Source of the DNA: Geodermatophilus amargosae
GTDB lineage: Bacteria; Actinomycetota; Actinomycetes; Mycobacteriales; Geodermatophilaceae
Assembly (NCBI RefSeq): GCF_900116515.1
Contig: NZ_FPBA01000002.1
Coordinates: 453,353 to 517,352 of the forward strand
DNA length: 64,000 bases
Reading direction: 5' to 3'
The position numbers were made by a program, and so were the translations under genes. How positions within the stretch are numbered: the stretch's first letter is position 1; every line of letters starts with the position of its first letter. This document shows positions 24,776 to 33,667 of this stretch, piece by piece. A model generated the notes under the pieces. That model saw only the letters and a program-made list of their open reading frames with translations, ran no database searches and had not been told where the DNA came from.

Positions 24776-26093
24776 AGGTGGCTGCCAACTCCTCGAAGTC
24801 GCGGAAGCGGTTGTAGCTGGGGGCGCCGGGCGAGAGCAGCACGACGCCGCCGGGGGCGGTGCCGGCGATCGCCGCCGCGACCGCCTCGGCCAGCGACGCC
24901 GTCTCGGTCAGGCGCACGGCGGCACCGGCTGCCTCCCGGCGGACGTCGTCGGCCAGCCGGGCTCCGGTGTCGGGGACGGTCACCAGGGCGACCTCCTCCC
25001 GACGGGCCACCAACGTCGCGGCCAGGCCCGTGTAGTCCAGGCCCCGGTCCTGGCCGCCGGCGATCAGCGTGACCGGGCGGCCGGCCAGCGCGTCGAGGGC
25101 GGCCAGCACCGAGACCGGCGTGGTGCTCAGCGTGTCGTCGACGAAGGTCACGCCGCCCAGCGTGGCCACCGGCGAGAGACGGTGCGGCAGCGCGCGGAAG
25201 GCCGCGACGGCGGCAGTGACGTCGTCGGCGCGGGCGGCGAGGTCGAGGCCGAGGAGCGCGCACGCGGCCAGCGCGACCTCCACGTTGCTGCGGTTGTGCG
25301 CGCCGGGCAGGTGCACCGGCTGCACGCGCGCGGCGAGGCCGGCGGGCAGCACGTCGGCGGGGTCGACCAGCTGCGCGGCGTCGAGGTGCTCCTCGGCCAG
25401 CGGCCGGGCCTGGGCGCTGACGACGACCGACCGCTCCGGGCAGGAGGAGAACACGCGCAGCTTGTCGCGGTAGTAGGTCTCCGCCGAGCCGTGCCAGTCC
25501 AGGTGCTCGGGGGCCAGTGAGGTGAGCGCGCCGCGGCCGGCGAAGTCCGGGACGGCAGCGGCCTGGTAGCTCGAGATCTCGACGACGAGCGTCCGGCTGC
25601 CCACCTCGGGCAGGACGTCGAGCAGCGGGGTGCCGATGTTGCCGGCGTGCACGGCCGGGCGGCCGGCGGCGGTGAGGACGGCGGCCGCCAGCGCGCTGGT
25701 GGTGCTCTTGCCCTTGGTGCCGGTGACGCAGAGGACCGGGACCCCCCGCGCGGCGGCCTCGGCCAGCGCGACGCCGGTGCCGGTGGTCACGAGCGTGCGG
25801 TCGGCCAGCGCCCGCGCGTCCTCGCGGTAGGGGCTGATCCCGGGCGACCGGAACACGACGTCGCAGCCGGCCAGGTCTGCGACGTCGGGGGTGGCGGCGA
25901 CACCGCCCGGCAGCGTCGCCGGGTCGACGGGGCGGCTGTCGGCCACCAGGACCGAGGCGGCACCGGCCGCGAGCGCCGCCGAGACCGCGGCCCGGCCCTC
26001 GCGGCCGTGCCCCCAGACCCCGACGCGGCGGCCGGCCAGCTCGGCCGGCCGGAGGGAACGCTCCCGCGGGGGCGGTGCCGGGCGGGGGTCCAC
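24726..26093 (-). CDS. murD2: UDP-MurNAc-L-Ala L-glutamate ligase MurD2
   Basis: 455 residues, Mur ligase fold. N-terminal Rossmann part ([15 protein letters not shown]), central ATP-binding loop [36 protein letters not shown], and the C-terminal [12 protein letters not shown]. The ligase adds glutamate to UDP-MurNAc-L-Ala. The MurD2 assignment (L-Glu rather than D-Glu) rests on coupling with murL. GTG 26093 follows TAGAGT seven bases upstream. Divergent from nhaA. Confidence 0.85.
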   Translation of the reverse strand: MDPRPAPPPRERSLRPAELAGRRVGVWGHGREGRAAVSAALAAGAASVLVADSRPVDPATLPGGVAATPDVADLAGCDVVFRSPGISPYREDARALADRTLVTTGTGVALAEAAARGVPVLCVTGTKGKSTTSALAAAVLTAAGRPAVHAGNIGTPLLDVLPEVGSRTLVVEISSYQAAAVPDFAGRGALTSLAPEHLDWHGSAETYYRDKLRVFSSCPERSVVVSAQARPLAEEHLDAAQLVDPADVLPAGLAARVQPVHLPGAHNRSNVEVALAACALLGLDLAARADDVTAAVAAFRALPHRLSPVATLGGVTFVDDTLSTTPVSVLAALDALAGRPVTLIAGGQDRGLDYTGLAATLVARREEVALVTVPDTGARLADDVRREAAGAAVRLTETASLAEAVAAAIAGTAPGGVVLLSPGAPSYNRFRDFEELAATYEQILVDAGAECVRAL

Positions 26094-26222
26094 GCCGACC
26101 ACTCTACGGACGGCCCGGCCCACGCACGGCGACGACGAGGCCGTGCCGATAGGCTGCCCCACGGTGTGCCGGGAAGTCTGGTCGGCGGTGTCCGACCCGA
26201 CCCACCACCCCGGAGCTCCCCC

Positions 26223-27608
26223 ATGAACGCACCACACGGCTCCACCCGGGTCTTCGCCCGCGGCTCGTGGACCGAGGCCAGCCGCATCGCCGGCGTCCTG
26301 CGCAAGGAGACCGTCGGCGGTGTCCTGCTCCTCATCGGCACGGTGATCGCCCTCGTCTGGGCCAACTCGCCGTGGTCGGCGGCCTACGAGGCCCTGCGCG
26401 ACACCCGTGTCGGCCCCGCCTCGCTCCACCTGGACCTCAGCCTGGGCACCTGGGCCGCGGACGGGCTGCTGGCGATCTTCTTCTTCGTCGCGGGCCTGGA
26501 GCTCAAGCGGGAGTTCGTGGCCGGCGACCTGCGCGACCCCCGCCGGGCGGCACTGCCGGTGGCGGCGGCCGTCGGCGGCATGGTGGTGCCCGCGGTCCTG
26601 TACGTACTGCTCAACCTGGGCGGTGACGGCGGCCTGCGCGGCTGGGCCATCCCCACGGCCACCGACATCGCCTTCGCCCTCGCCGTCCTCGCGGTCATCA
26701 GCACGCACCTGCCCAGCGCGCTGCGGACCTTCCTGCTCACCCTCGCCGTCGTCGACGACCTGCTGGCCATCACGATCATCGCCGTCTTCTACACGTCGGC
26801 CCTCGCGGCGGGCTGGCTGGCGCTGGCCCTGCTGCCGCTGGCGGTCTTCGGCTTCCTGGTGCAGAAGCGCATCCGCTCCTGGTGGCTGCTGCTGCCGCTC
26901 GCGCTGCTCACCTGGGTGTTCGTGCACGAGTCCGGCGTGCACGCGACCGTCGCCGGGGTGCTCCTGGCGTTCACCGTGCCGGTGGTGCGCAGCGACGCCG
27001 CCGGCGGGCCGGACGCCGGGCCGGGGCTGGCCGAGCACCTCGAGCACCGGTTCCGGCCCCTCTCCGCGGGGATCGCCGTCCCGGTGTTCGCCTTCTTCGC
27101 GGCGGGGGTGACCGTCGGCGGGCTGTCCGGCCTGGTCGAGTCCCTCGGCGACCGGGTGGCGCTGGGCATCGTCGTTGGCCTCGTGCTGGGCAAGGTGCTC
27201 GGCATCGTCGGCGCGAGCTGGCTGGTCACCCGGTTCACCCGGGCCGAGTTCGCCGACGACCTGGGCTGGCCCGACCTGGTCGGGGTGGCCCTGCTCGGCG
27301 GGATCGGGTTCACCGTGTCACTGCTCATCGGCGAGCTCGCCTTCGGACTGGGCTCCGAGCGCGACGACCACGTCAAGGTCGGCGTGCTGGTCGGCACCCT
27401 CCTCTCGGCGCTGCTCGCGACGGTCGTGCTGCGGCTGCGCAACCGGCGGTACCGGCGGATCGAGGAGCTCGAGTCCGTCGACGCCGACGCCGACGGCATC
27501 CCCGACGTCTACCAAAGCGACACGGTGCGCGACCGGGCCGGCCACGACCCCGGCCGGAAGGTCGCGCCGCCGCCCGGGCGGCGACCGGGCGATTCGGCTG
27601 ACGGCTGA
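26223..27608 (+). CDS. nhaA: Na+/H+ antiporter NhaA with acidic DxDxDG tail
   Basis: 461 residues; 12 helices expected. The NhaA hallmarks are [26 protein letters not shown] and [14 protein letters not shown], with the paired Asp for Na+/H+ exchange, and [16 protein letters not shown]. After the last helix a cytoplasmic tail carries DADADGIPD (residues 420-428), which looks like a calcium-loop of the thrombospondin-3/EF-hand style and is not usual in NhaA. GGAG lies seven bases before ATG 26223; a TAGGCT at about 26150 may be its -10. An intergenic gap follows. Confidence 0.95.
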   Translation: MNAPHGSTRVFARGSWTEASRIAGVLRKETVGGVLLLIGTVIALVWANSPWSAAYEALRDTRVGPASLHLDLSLGTWAADGLLAIFFFVAGLELKREFVAGDLRDPRRAALPVAAAVGGMVVPAVLYVLLNLGGDGGLRGWAIPTATDIAFALAVLAVISTHLPSALRTFLLTLAVVDDLLAITIIAVFYTSALAAGWLALALLPLAVFGFLVQKRIRSWWLLLPLALLTWVFVHESGVHATVAGVLLAFTVPVVRSDAAGGPDAGPGLAEHLEHRFRPLSAGIAVPVFAFFAAGVTVGGLSGLVESLGDRVALGIVVGLVLGKVLGIVGASWLVTRFTRAEFADDLGWPDLVGVALLGGIGFTVSLLIGELAFGLGSERDDHVKVGVLVGTLLSALLATVVLRLRNRRYRRIEELESVDADADGIPDVYQSDTVRDRAGHDPGRKVAPPPGRRPGDSADG

Positions 27609-27965
27609 ACAACGCCGTTGCCGACCGCGGAACTGCGACGTACCGTCGAGGCACGCGAGAGGGGAGGTGGTCCGAACAATTGAATTCTCATCGGACTCGT
27701 GAGGTGGCTGTCCGCTAGCCGCCGTCCAGATGGGCCGATCGTTCGGAGTGGAATCCGAACGGTGGCACGTCATCGCCCGTCCGTCGTACGGCGGCGAGCG
27801 AGAACCGGACAGTCATCCGACCCCCGGGCTGCCGACACTTGTCCAGTCGGCCCGTGAGCTGCCGCCCCAGGTGGCGCCGCGGAGCAGCCCGGGGGTTGTC
27901 CGTCCCCGGGTACGGATCACCACCCCGAGATCGACCCAGACCACCGCGGGGGAGGAACGGCGGCC
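27609..27965 (+). other. 357-bp intergenic region with a stem-loop
   Basis: No convincing gene. A relatively AT-rich patch (CCGAACAATTGAATTC, 27672-27687) follows AGGGGAGGTGG. A perfect 8-bp stem-loop lies at 27740-27761 (CGTTCGGA, loop GTGGAA, TCCGAACG), then the palindrome CCGTCGTACGG. The end carries GGAGGAA, the ribosome site of the next gene. It may hold a long 5' leader or a small RNA. Confidence 0.35.
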
Positions 27966-28664
27966 GTGCAGACCGCTGGGCGCACCGCGCCGGACGGCCG
28001 CTGGGTCGTCGAGGCCGTCCGCGCCGCTCCCCGTGACACCGTCGCCGCGCTCGTCCCGGCGCGCTTCGCCGCCTACGCCCGCGTCTTCCACCCCGCCGTC
28101 CGCTACGACGGCGACGACGACGTGCACGTCCGCTGGGACGAGGTCGCCGCGGCCAACGGCACCACCGCGCACCGGCTCATGCAGTGGCCCGGCATCACCG
28201 GCTCCTGGGACTACCTCGGCGAGGCCGACCAGCCCGGGCTGTGGAACGACGCCCCCGCCGAGGGCCACCTGGTCGCGCACGTCGCCCGGGAACTGGCCGC
28301 CGTCCTCGTGGAGCAGACGACGACGCCGGGCGAGTGCTGGTTCGGCTGGGACGACGGCGGCGCCGCCGACCTCCCCCGGCTGCGTCTCCCCCGCGCCGAC
28401 CTGCTGCTGACCCGCGGGCCCGTGCAGCGGGCCGCCACCAACTTCGCCCCCGAGCCACGCGAGCAGAGCGCCGCGCTGTGGTGGCCGGCCGACCGCGCCT
28501 GGTGTGTCGTCACCGATCCCGCGCTCACCAGCACCTACGTCGGCGCCGGTGTGACCGCCGTCGACGCGCTGCTGGCCACCCGGCTCGAGGTGGCACCGGC
28601 CGGCCCCGGCGACCCCGTCACGCCCGACTGCGACCCGGTCAACCCCGTCGCGCCGCACGCCTAG
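27966..28664 (+). CDS. Conserved hypothetical protein
   Basis: 232 residues, cytoplasmic, Trp-rich (HVRWDEVAA, GITGSWDYLG, CWFGWDDGG, AALWWPADRAWCVV). No catalytic motif is recognised. Proteins of this look occur as single-copy actinobacterial hypotheticals. GTG 27966 follows a GGAGGAA box. Its stop overlaps that of the convergent epimerase gene within CTAG. Confidence 0.7.
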   Translation: MQTAGRTAPDGRWVVEAVRAAPRDTVAALVPARFAAYARVFHPAVRYDGDDDVHVRWDEVAAANGTTAHRLMQWPGITGSWDYLGEADQPGLWNDAPAEGHLVAHVARELAAVLVEQTTTPGECWFGWDDGGAADLPRLRLPRADLLLTRGPVQRAATNFAPEPREQSAALWWPADRAWCVVTDPALTSTYVGAGVTAVDALLATRLEVAPAGPGDPVTPDCDPVNPVAPHA

Positions 28665-29593
28665 GCCCGCGCCGGCACCGGGCCGCCGGCGGTCGCGGCG
28701 ACCACCTCGTCCCACGGGGTGGCGGTCAGGCCGAAGGTGTCCGTGGTCCCGGTCGCGTCGACGACGTACTCCTGGTCGAACTGGTGCCGGACGTCGACCA
28801 CCTCCCGCATCATCGGGGAGAACCAGCCGACCGCCGTGAGCACCGGCCACGGGATGCCGCTGACCGGCACCGGTGCCCGGCCCATCGCCCGGGCGAGGTC
28901 GCCGAGGGCCTGGCGCTGCGAGCGCGGCGGGGTGCTCGGCACGTGCCAGGCCCGGCCCAGCGCTCGCTCGTCGGTGCCGAGGGTCGCCAGCGTGGCCGCG
29001 ACGTCGGGCAGGTAGGCCCAGCTGCGCGGCGCGTCGGGGTCGCCCACCACCCAGGCGCGGCGGCCGCGGCGCAGCGCCGGGAGCTGACGCACCAGGTGCG
29101 ACTGGGTGGCCGGCACCTGCGGCCCGACGAAGTCCGCGGCGCGCGCCTCGGTCATGCGGATGCGACCGGCCTCGTGCGCGGCCAACGCCTCGCGCCACAT
29201 CCCGATCCGCACCCGGCCCTTGGTGTCGGTGGCCGCCAGCGGGCTGTCGGGGCTCATCGGCCCGGCCGGGCGGCCGTAGACGTAGAGGTTGGCCATCGTG
29301 ACGAGCACGGCGCCGGTGCGCTCGGCCGCGGTGAGCAGCGCCGCGGCCACCGGCGGCCAGTCGGTGGTCCACCGGTGGTAGGCGGGGTTGACCGCGTTGT
29401 ACAGCGCCGTCGCCCCCTCGGTGGCCGCGGTCAGTGCCGCGGCATCGGTGGCGTCCATCCGAAGGTGCTCGACCGCACCCGCCGAGGTGCCGCCGCTGCG
29501 TGACAGCACCCGCACCCGGTGACCCCGGGCGGCCAGCGCCTCCGCCGTCGTCGTGCCCACGGGGCCCTTGCCCACGATCACATGCAGTGCCAT
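28661..29593 (-). CDS. NAD-dependent epimerase/dehydratase-like protein under TetR control
   Basis: 310 residues. Extended-SDR Rossmann start VIVGKGPVGTTTAEAL (GxGxxG-like, residues 5-20), then VLSRSGG. The usual YxxxK is not obvious; NLYVYGRPAG may hold the Tyr. So a binding or reductase role is uncertain (NmrA/epimerase family). Divergent from a TetR gene, with an 8-3-8 palindrome 21-39 bp before its start. Confidence 0.82.
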   Translation of the reverse strand: MALHVIVGKGPVGTTTAEALAARGHRVRVLSRSGGTSAGAVEHLRMDATDAAALTAATEGATALYNAVNPAYHRWTTDWPPVAAALLTAAERTGAVLVTMANLYVYGRPAGPMSPDSPLAATDTKGRVRIGMWREALAAHEAGRIRMTEARAADFVGPQVPATQSHLVRQLPALRRGRRAWVVGDPDAPRSWAYLPDVAATLATLGTDERALGRAWHVPSTPPRSQRQALGDLARAMGRAPVPVSGIPWPVLTAVGWFSPMMREVVDVRHQFDQEYVVDATGTTDTFGLTATPWDEVVAATAGGPVPARA

Positions 29594-29613
29594 GCCGGTC
29601 TCCTCGCCGTTTG

Positions 29614-29632
29614 ACGAGAGCGGTGCTCTCGT
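29614..29632. promoter_or_regulatory. Perfect 8-3-8 inverted repeat (TetR operator candidate)
   Basis: ACGAGAGC GGT GCTCTCGT sits between the divergent epimerase and TetR genes. A second palindrome, CGTTCCGGAACG (29630-29641), abuts it. More GCTCTC half-sites lie nearer the TetR start. TetR dimers favour such symmetric sites. Confidence 0.6.
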
Positions 29633-29722
29633 TCCGGAACGACGATCTCGCACGTTCCTGCCCTCTGTCAAGATCACTGCTCTCTCTTGCGGACGGCGCT
29701 CTCGACACGGCAGGATCCGCAG

Positions 29723-30406
29723 GTGCCCACCGCCCGCGAGCGCGTCCGCGCCGAACTCACCGCCGAGATCGCCGGGGCCGCGCGCCGCCAGCTCGCTGAG
29801 GTCGGCGCGGCCGCGCTGTCGCTGCGGGCGGTGGCCCGCGAGGTGGGGATGGCGTCGTCGGCGGTGTACCGCTACTTCCCCAGCCGCGACGACCTGCTGA
29901 CCCGGCTGATCATCGACGGCTACGACGCCCTCGGGGAGGTGGCGGAGGCCGCCGACGATCCGGCCGCACCCCTGGAGCAGCGGTGGTCGGCGGTGTGCAC
30001 CGCCGTCCGCGCCTGGGCGCGCGCCCACCCGCACGAGTACGCGCTGCTCTACGGCTCGCCGGTGCCCGGCTACGCCGCGCCGCGGGACACCGTCCGGGCG
30101 GCGTCGCGGGTCGGCGTCGTGCTCGGCGGGATCCTGGGCGAGGCCGCCCGCGCCGGCCTGCTGCACGGCGACGGCGGCCGCGAGCCCGGCCTGCTCGGCG
30201 ACGCCGCCGTCGAGGTCCTCGGCCAGGACGCCCCGGGCATCGACGACGCCGTCCGCGTGCGCGCCCTGCTGGCCTGGAGCTCGCTGTTCGGCACGATCAG
30301 CTTCGAGCTGTTCGGCCACCTCGTCGGGTCGGTCGAGGACGCCGACGCCTACTTCGCCCGCGTCGTCGCCGAGCTGGGCGCCCTGGTCGGCCTCGACGCG
30401 ACCTAG
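29723..30406 (+). CDS. TetR/AcrR-family regulator
   Basis: 227 residues. N-terminal TetR helix-turn-helix (LSLRAVAREVGMASSAVYRY, residues about 33-52, FPSRDDLLTRLI following) and a C-terminal TetR_C_33-like ligand domain (ALLYGSPVPGYAAP). It probably represses the divergent epimerase gene and itself. GTG 29723 follows CAGGAT by six bases. Stops overlap with the convergent DUF885 gene in CTAG. Confidence 0.9.
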   Translation: MPTARERVRAELTAEIAGAARRQLAEVGAAALSLRAVAREVGMASSAVYRYFPSRDDLLTRLIIDGYDALGEVAEAADDPAAPLEQRWSAVCTAVRAWARAHPHEYALLYGSPVPGYAAPRDTVRAASRVGVVLGGILGEAARAGLLHGDGGREPGLLGDAAVEVLGQDAPGIDDAVRVRALLAWSSLFGTISFELFGHLVGSVEDADAYFARVVAELGALVGLDAT

Positions 30407-32118
30407 AGCTGCGCGAGCTCCGCCTCGAGGTCGTCGAGGCCGAGCGACCCCTGCGACAGCGCCGCCATGTGCCACGCCTTGAGGTCGAAGTCCGCGCCCC
30501 GCGCCCGCTGCGCCGCCGCGCGGCCGGCCAGCCAGGCCCGCTCGCCGAGCTTGTAGCTGATCGCCTGGCCGGGCAGACCGAGGTAGCGGATCAGCTCGCT
30601 GTCGAGGAACGCCGGGTCGCTGCCCAGGTGCTCGCCGGCGAAGGCCCGCGCGAGCTCCGGGGTCCACGGCCGGCCGCGGGAGCCGGCGAGCACGCCCTCG
30701 GCGTCGTCGGGGACCGGCAGCTGCAGGTGCATACCGATGTCGATGACCACCCGGATCGCCCGCAGCTGCTGGGCGTCGAGGTAGCCCATCCGGGCGCCCG
30801 GCTCGGTCAAGTAGCCCAGCTCGTCCATCAGCCGCTCGGCGTAGAGCGCCCAGCCCTCGACGTTGGCGCTCACCGACCCGAGCGACGTCTGGTACGTCGA
30901 CAGGTCGCGGGAGACGTAGGCCCACTGCGCCAGCTGCAGGTGGTGGCCCGGGACGCCCTCGTGGTACCAGATCGACACCAGGTCCCACAGCGGGAACCGC
31001 TCGCGGCCCAGCGTCGGCAGCCACGTGCGCCCCGGACGGGAGAAGTCCTGCGCCGGGCGGGTGTAGTACGGCGCCGCCGCGCTGCCGGGCGGCGCGATCA
31101 TGGCCTCGACGTGGCGCACCGGCTCGGCGAGGTCGAAGTGCGTGCCGTCCAGCGCGGTGATCGCCTCGTCCATCATCGACTGCAGCCGCTGCCGGATCGC
31201 CTCCACGCCGTCGACCGCGGGGCCGTGCTCGTCGAGCCAGCGCATCGCCTCGACCGGCGTCGACCCGGGCCGCAGTGCCTCGGCCTCGGCGCGCTGCTCG
31301 CCGAGGATCCGCCGGTACTCCGACCAGCCCCAGGCGTAGGCCTCCTCCAGGCCGTTCCCCGCTCCGAGGTCCGAGCCGTTCCATCGCCGCGCGGCGATCG
31401 CGTAGCGGTCCCGGCCGACGGCGTCCGGCGTCCCCTCGGCCTTCGGCAGGTACTCGTCGCGCAGGAAGTCGCGGACCTCGGCCACCGCGGCGTCGGCGTC
31501 GCGCGCGGCGGCGTCGAGCTCGCTGCGGACCGCGTCGGGCCCGGTGCCGGCCAGGCGGGCGAAGAACGGCCCGCTCAGCCACTCGTCGAGCTGACCGACG
31601 ACGGTGGACACCTGGCGCGGCGCCACGAGCAGCCCGCGCCGGGCGCCCTCGCGCAGCGTCTCGAGGTAGCCGCGGTAGGCGCCGGGCACCCGGGCCATCC
31701 GGCGGGCGACGACGCCCCAGTCGTCCTCGGTCGTCGTGGGCATGAGCAGGAAGACCTGGCGGATCGAGTGCACCGGGCTGAACAGGTTCGACAGCGCGCG
31801 GAAGCCCTCGCCGGCCTCGTGCGCGGCCTGCTCGGCGCCCAGCCGCTCGCGCAGCAGGCGGGCGCAGCGGCGCTCGACCGCGTCCCCGTCCATCGCGTCG
31901 GGGTCCAGGGCCGGGTCGGCGGCGAGGACGGCGTCGAGCTCGGCGAGCGTGCGGCGGGTCAGCTCGGCCTCGGCCTCGAGCCCGGCAGGGCTGGGGTCGG
32001 GCAGCCGGTCGTCGCCGGGGCGGGTGCCGAGCGACGTCGCCACGATGGGGTCGAGGTCGCAGACGGCGTCGACGTAGCGGTCGGCCACCTGCCGGGGCGT
32101 GCCGGCCGGCCCGGTCAC
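30403..32118 (-). CDS. DUF885 family zincin-like protein
   Basis: 571 residues. DUF885 proteins are helical metallopeptidase-like enzymes. The motif WYHEGVPGHHLQLAQ near residue 385 supplies the HExxxGHH metal site, and the downstream NVEGWALYAERLMDELG gives the third ligand glutamate. No signal peptide, so the enzyme should be cytoplasmic; peptides are the likely substrate. Its start overlaps the nitrobindin stop (32115-32118). Confidence 0.88.
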   Translation of the reverse strand: MTGPAGTPRQVADRYVDAVCDLDPIVATSLGTRPGDDRLPDPSPAGLEAEAELTRRTLAELDAVLAADPALDPDAMDGDAVERRCARLLRERLGAEQAAHEAGEGFRALSNLFSPVHSIRQVFLLMPTTTEDDWGVVARRMARVPGAYRGYLETLREGARRGLLVAPRQVSTVVGQLDEWLSGPFFARLAGTGPDAVRSELDAAARDADAAVAEVRDFLRDEYLPKAEGTPDAVGRDRYAIAARRWNGSDLGAGNGLEEAYAWGWSEYRRILGEQRAEAEALRPGSTPVEAMRWLDEHGPAVDGVEAIRQRLQSMMDEAITALDGTHFDLAEPVRHVEAMIAPPGSAAAPYYTRPAQDFSRPGRTWLPTLGRERFPLWDLVSIWYHEGVPGHHLQLAQWAYVSRDLSTYQTSLGSVSANVEGWALYAERLMDELGYLTEPGARMGYLDAQQLRAIRVVIDIGMHLQLPVPDDAEGVLAGSRGRPWTPELARAFAGEHLGSDPAFLDSELIRYLGLPGQAISYKLGERAWLAGRAAAQRARGADFDLKAWHMAALSQGSLGLDDLEAELAQL

Positions 32119-32663
32119 CGCAGCCGCTCCAGCCGCGCCGACATCGTGGGCCGCAGCGGCGTATCCGCCCCGGCGCGGTCGATCGCGTACATGAGCGCTC
32201 CCTCGACGATGCCGTACAGGCGCACGGCACGGGTGGTCTCCGGCGCATCGGGGGTCCGGGCGACGACGTCGCTGGTCAGCTCCCAGCTCGTGGTCGTGCG
32301 CGCCGTCCCGACGTAGAGCTCGATCAGCCCGTCGGGACTGGCGACCAGCAGCTCGACGTCGTCCTCGCCGCGGGGGCGCCAGAAGCCGGACTCGCGCAGC
32401 GCCGGGCCCTCGACCCTGCCGTCGTCGCCGACGAGCCAGGTCCGCGACTCGTAGGCGAGGAAGTCACGGCCGTCGTGCGCGAAGCGCACCCACTGGCCGA
32501 AGCGGCGGTCGCCGGCAGCGTCTCCGGCAGTCGTCCCGGCGAGCACGCCCTCGCCGTGCCACTCCCCCAGCAGCGGCAGCACCGACAGCAGGCCGTGCGC
32601 CACCTCGGGGCCTTCGCGGACGTCGACGGTGTCGACGACGGGCAGGTCGGTCGGGCCGGTCAC
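32115..32663 (-). CDS. Nitrobindin-like heme/fatty-acid-binding-fold protein
   Basis: 182 residues, beta-barrel of the FABP/nitrobindin (THAP4) type. The family start motif GxWxGxG appears as LLGEWHGEGV at residues 32-41, with FLAYESRTWL and ESGFWRPRG strands following. Nitrobindins hold ferric heme and react with NO or peroxynitrite. Mycobacterial Rv0813c lies near sseC2-cysA2, as here. GTG 32663 overlaps the stop of a tiny leaderless reading frame. Confidence 0.85.
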   Translation of the reverse strand: MTGPTDLPVVDTVDVREGPEVAHGLLSVLPLLGEWHGEGVLAGTTAGDAAGDRRFGQWVRFAHDGRDFLAYESRTWLVGDDGRVEGPALRESGFWRPRGEDDVELLVASPDGLIELYVGTARTTTSWELTSDVVARTPDAPETTRAVRLYGIVEGALMYAIDRAGADTPLRPTMSARLERLR

Positions 32664-32686
32664 CGGCCGGCGTCCCGGGCAGACAT
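32660..32686 (-). CDS. Eight-codon leaderless upstream reading frame
   Basis: ATG 32686 begins MSARDAGR and stops at 32660, where TGA overlaps the GTG of the nitrobindin gene as GTGA. TACCGT on the minus strand (32694-32699) ends seven bases before the ATG. The mini-ORF would bring ribosomes to the nitrobindin start by coupling. Speculative but geometrically exact. Confidence 0.35.
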   Translation of the reverse strand: MSARDAGR

Positions 32687-32700
32687 GCCCGCCACGGTAG

Positions 32701-32853
32701 TCAGCGCCCGCGGGCGGCGCGTCCGGGTGGGGACGGCGGCACGCGCGCGGGCTCGCGCCGGGCGCGGGGACGGCGGGCCAGCCGGTGCACGGCGACCCCG
32801 CACGCGAGCGCCATCAGCAGCGCGAGCGCGACGAGGACCCAGGCGGCGACCAC
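32701..32853 (-). CDS. Small single-helix membrane protein
   Basis: 50 residues: one membrane helix (VVAAWVLVALALLMALACGV) and a very basic Arg/Pro tail (RRPRARREPARVPP). GTG 32853 is preceded by TACCGT six bases upstream, a leaderless start. The function is unknown. Followed by the promoter of the nitrobindin transcript. Confidence 0.55.
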   Translation of the reverse strand: MVAAWVLVALALLMALACGVAVHRLARRPRARREPARVPPSPPGRAARGR

Positions 32854-32919
32854 GACGCCACGGTAGGCAGCCGCCCGGCGCACCGCTGCCGGACCCGCCG
32901 TACCGGGGAGGATGGGGCC

Positions 32920-33657
32920 GTGCCGTTCACGGGAAGCCACCCCGCGGCCGTGCTGCCGCTGCTGCGCACGGGCCTGCCGGCCTCGGCGCTGGTGGCCGGC
33001 TCGCTGGCTCCCGACCTGCCCTACTACCTGCCGGTCGACCCCGGCGTGCCGACCCACACCGCCCTCGCCGTCGTCACCACCGACGTGCTGCTGGGCGCGC
33101 TGCTGTGGGCGCTGTGGCACGGGCTGCTCTCCCGCCCGGTGCTCGCCTGGGCACCGGCGTCGCTGGTGGCGCGGCTCCCGGCGCGGGCGGCGCCCGGGGT
33201 GCGCCGGCGGCTGCGCACCCCGGGCCAGGGCGTCCGGACGCTGGCCGCGCTGGCCGCCGGCGCGGCCACCCACGTCCTGTGGGACGAGTTCACCCACCCC
33301 GGGCGCTGGGGCGCCGAGCACGTCCCGGCGCTGGCCTCGACCTGGGCGGGGGTGCCCGGGTACTCCTGGGCGCAGGACCTGAGCGGGCTGGCCGGCGTGC
33401 TGGTCCTGGCCGGCTGGCTGGTCCGCTGGTGGCGGCGCACCCCGGCCGGGCCGGCGGTGTCGCGTCCGCTGTGGTGGCTGCCCTGGACCGTCCTGGCGGT
33501 CGCGGCCGGTGCCGCCGGTGCGGTCGCGGCCGCGGACGGAGCCGACGTCCGGTCGGCCGCGGTGGCGGCCACCTTCACCGGCGGCGGCGTGGCGCTGGGT
33601 GTCGCCGTCCTGCTGGCGCTGGCCTGGACCCTGCGCGGGCAGACCGGACGCGGCTGA
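32920..33657 (+). CDS. DUF4184 family membrane protein
   Basis: 245 residues with five or six membrane helices. The N-terminus PFTGSHPAAVLPLLR then SLAPDLPYY is the DUF4184 pattern; THVLWDEFTHPGRWG brings conserved His/Asp residues suggesting a metal site like that of membrane-bound hydrolases (YdjM-type). GTG 32920 has GAGGAT six bases upstream. Divergent from the small membrane protein gene. Convergent with an SDR gene. Confidence 0.8.
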   Translation: MPFTGSHPAAVLPLLRTGLPASALVAGSLAPDLPYYLPVDPGVPTHTALAVVTTDVLLGALLWALWHGLLSRPVLAWAPASLVARLPARAAPGVRRRLRTPGQGVRTLAALAAGAATHVLWDEFTHPGRWGAEHVPALASTWAGVPGYSWAQDLSGLAGVLVLAGWLVRWWRRTPAGPAVSRPLWWLPWTVLAVAAGAAGAVAAADGADVRSAAVAATFTGGGVALGVAVLLALAWTLRGQTGRG

Positions 33658-33667
33658 GCGTCCCGGC

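Noticed and set aside
28661..32248. Giant minus-strand open frame joining the epimerase and the DUF885 region
   Set aside because: Only its last 310 codons are real (from ATG 29593); the rest is a frame-shifted shadow of DUF885 and opposite TetR.
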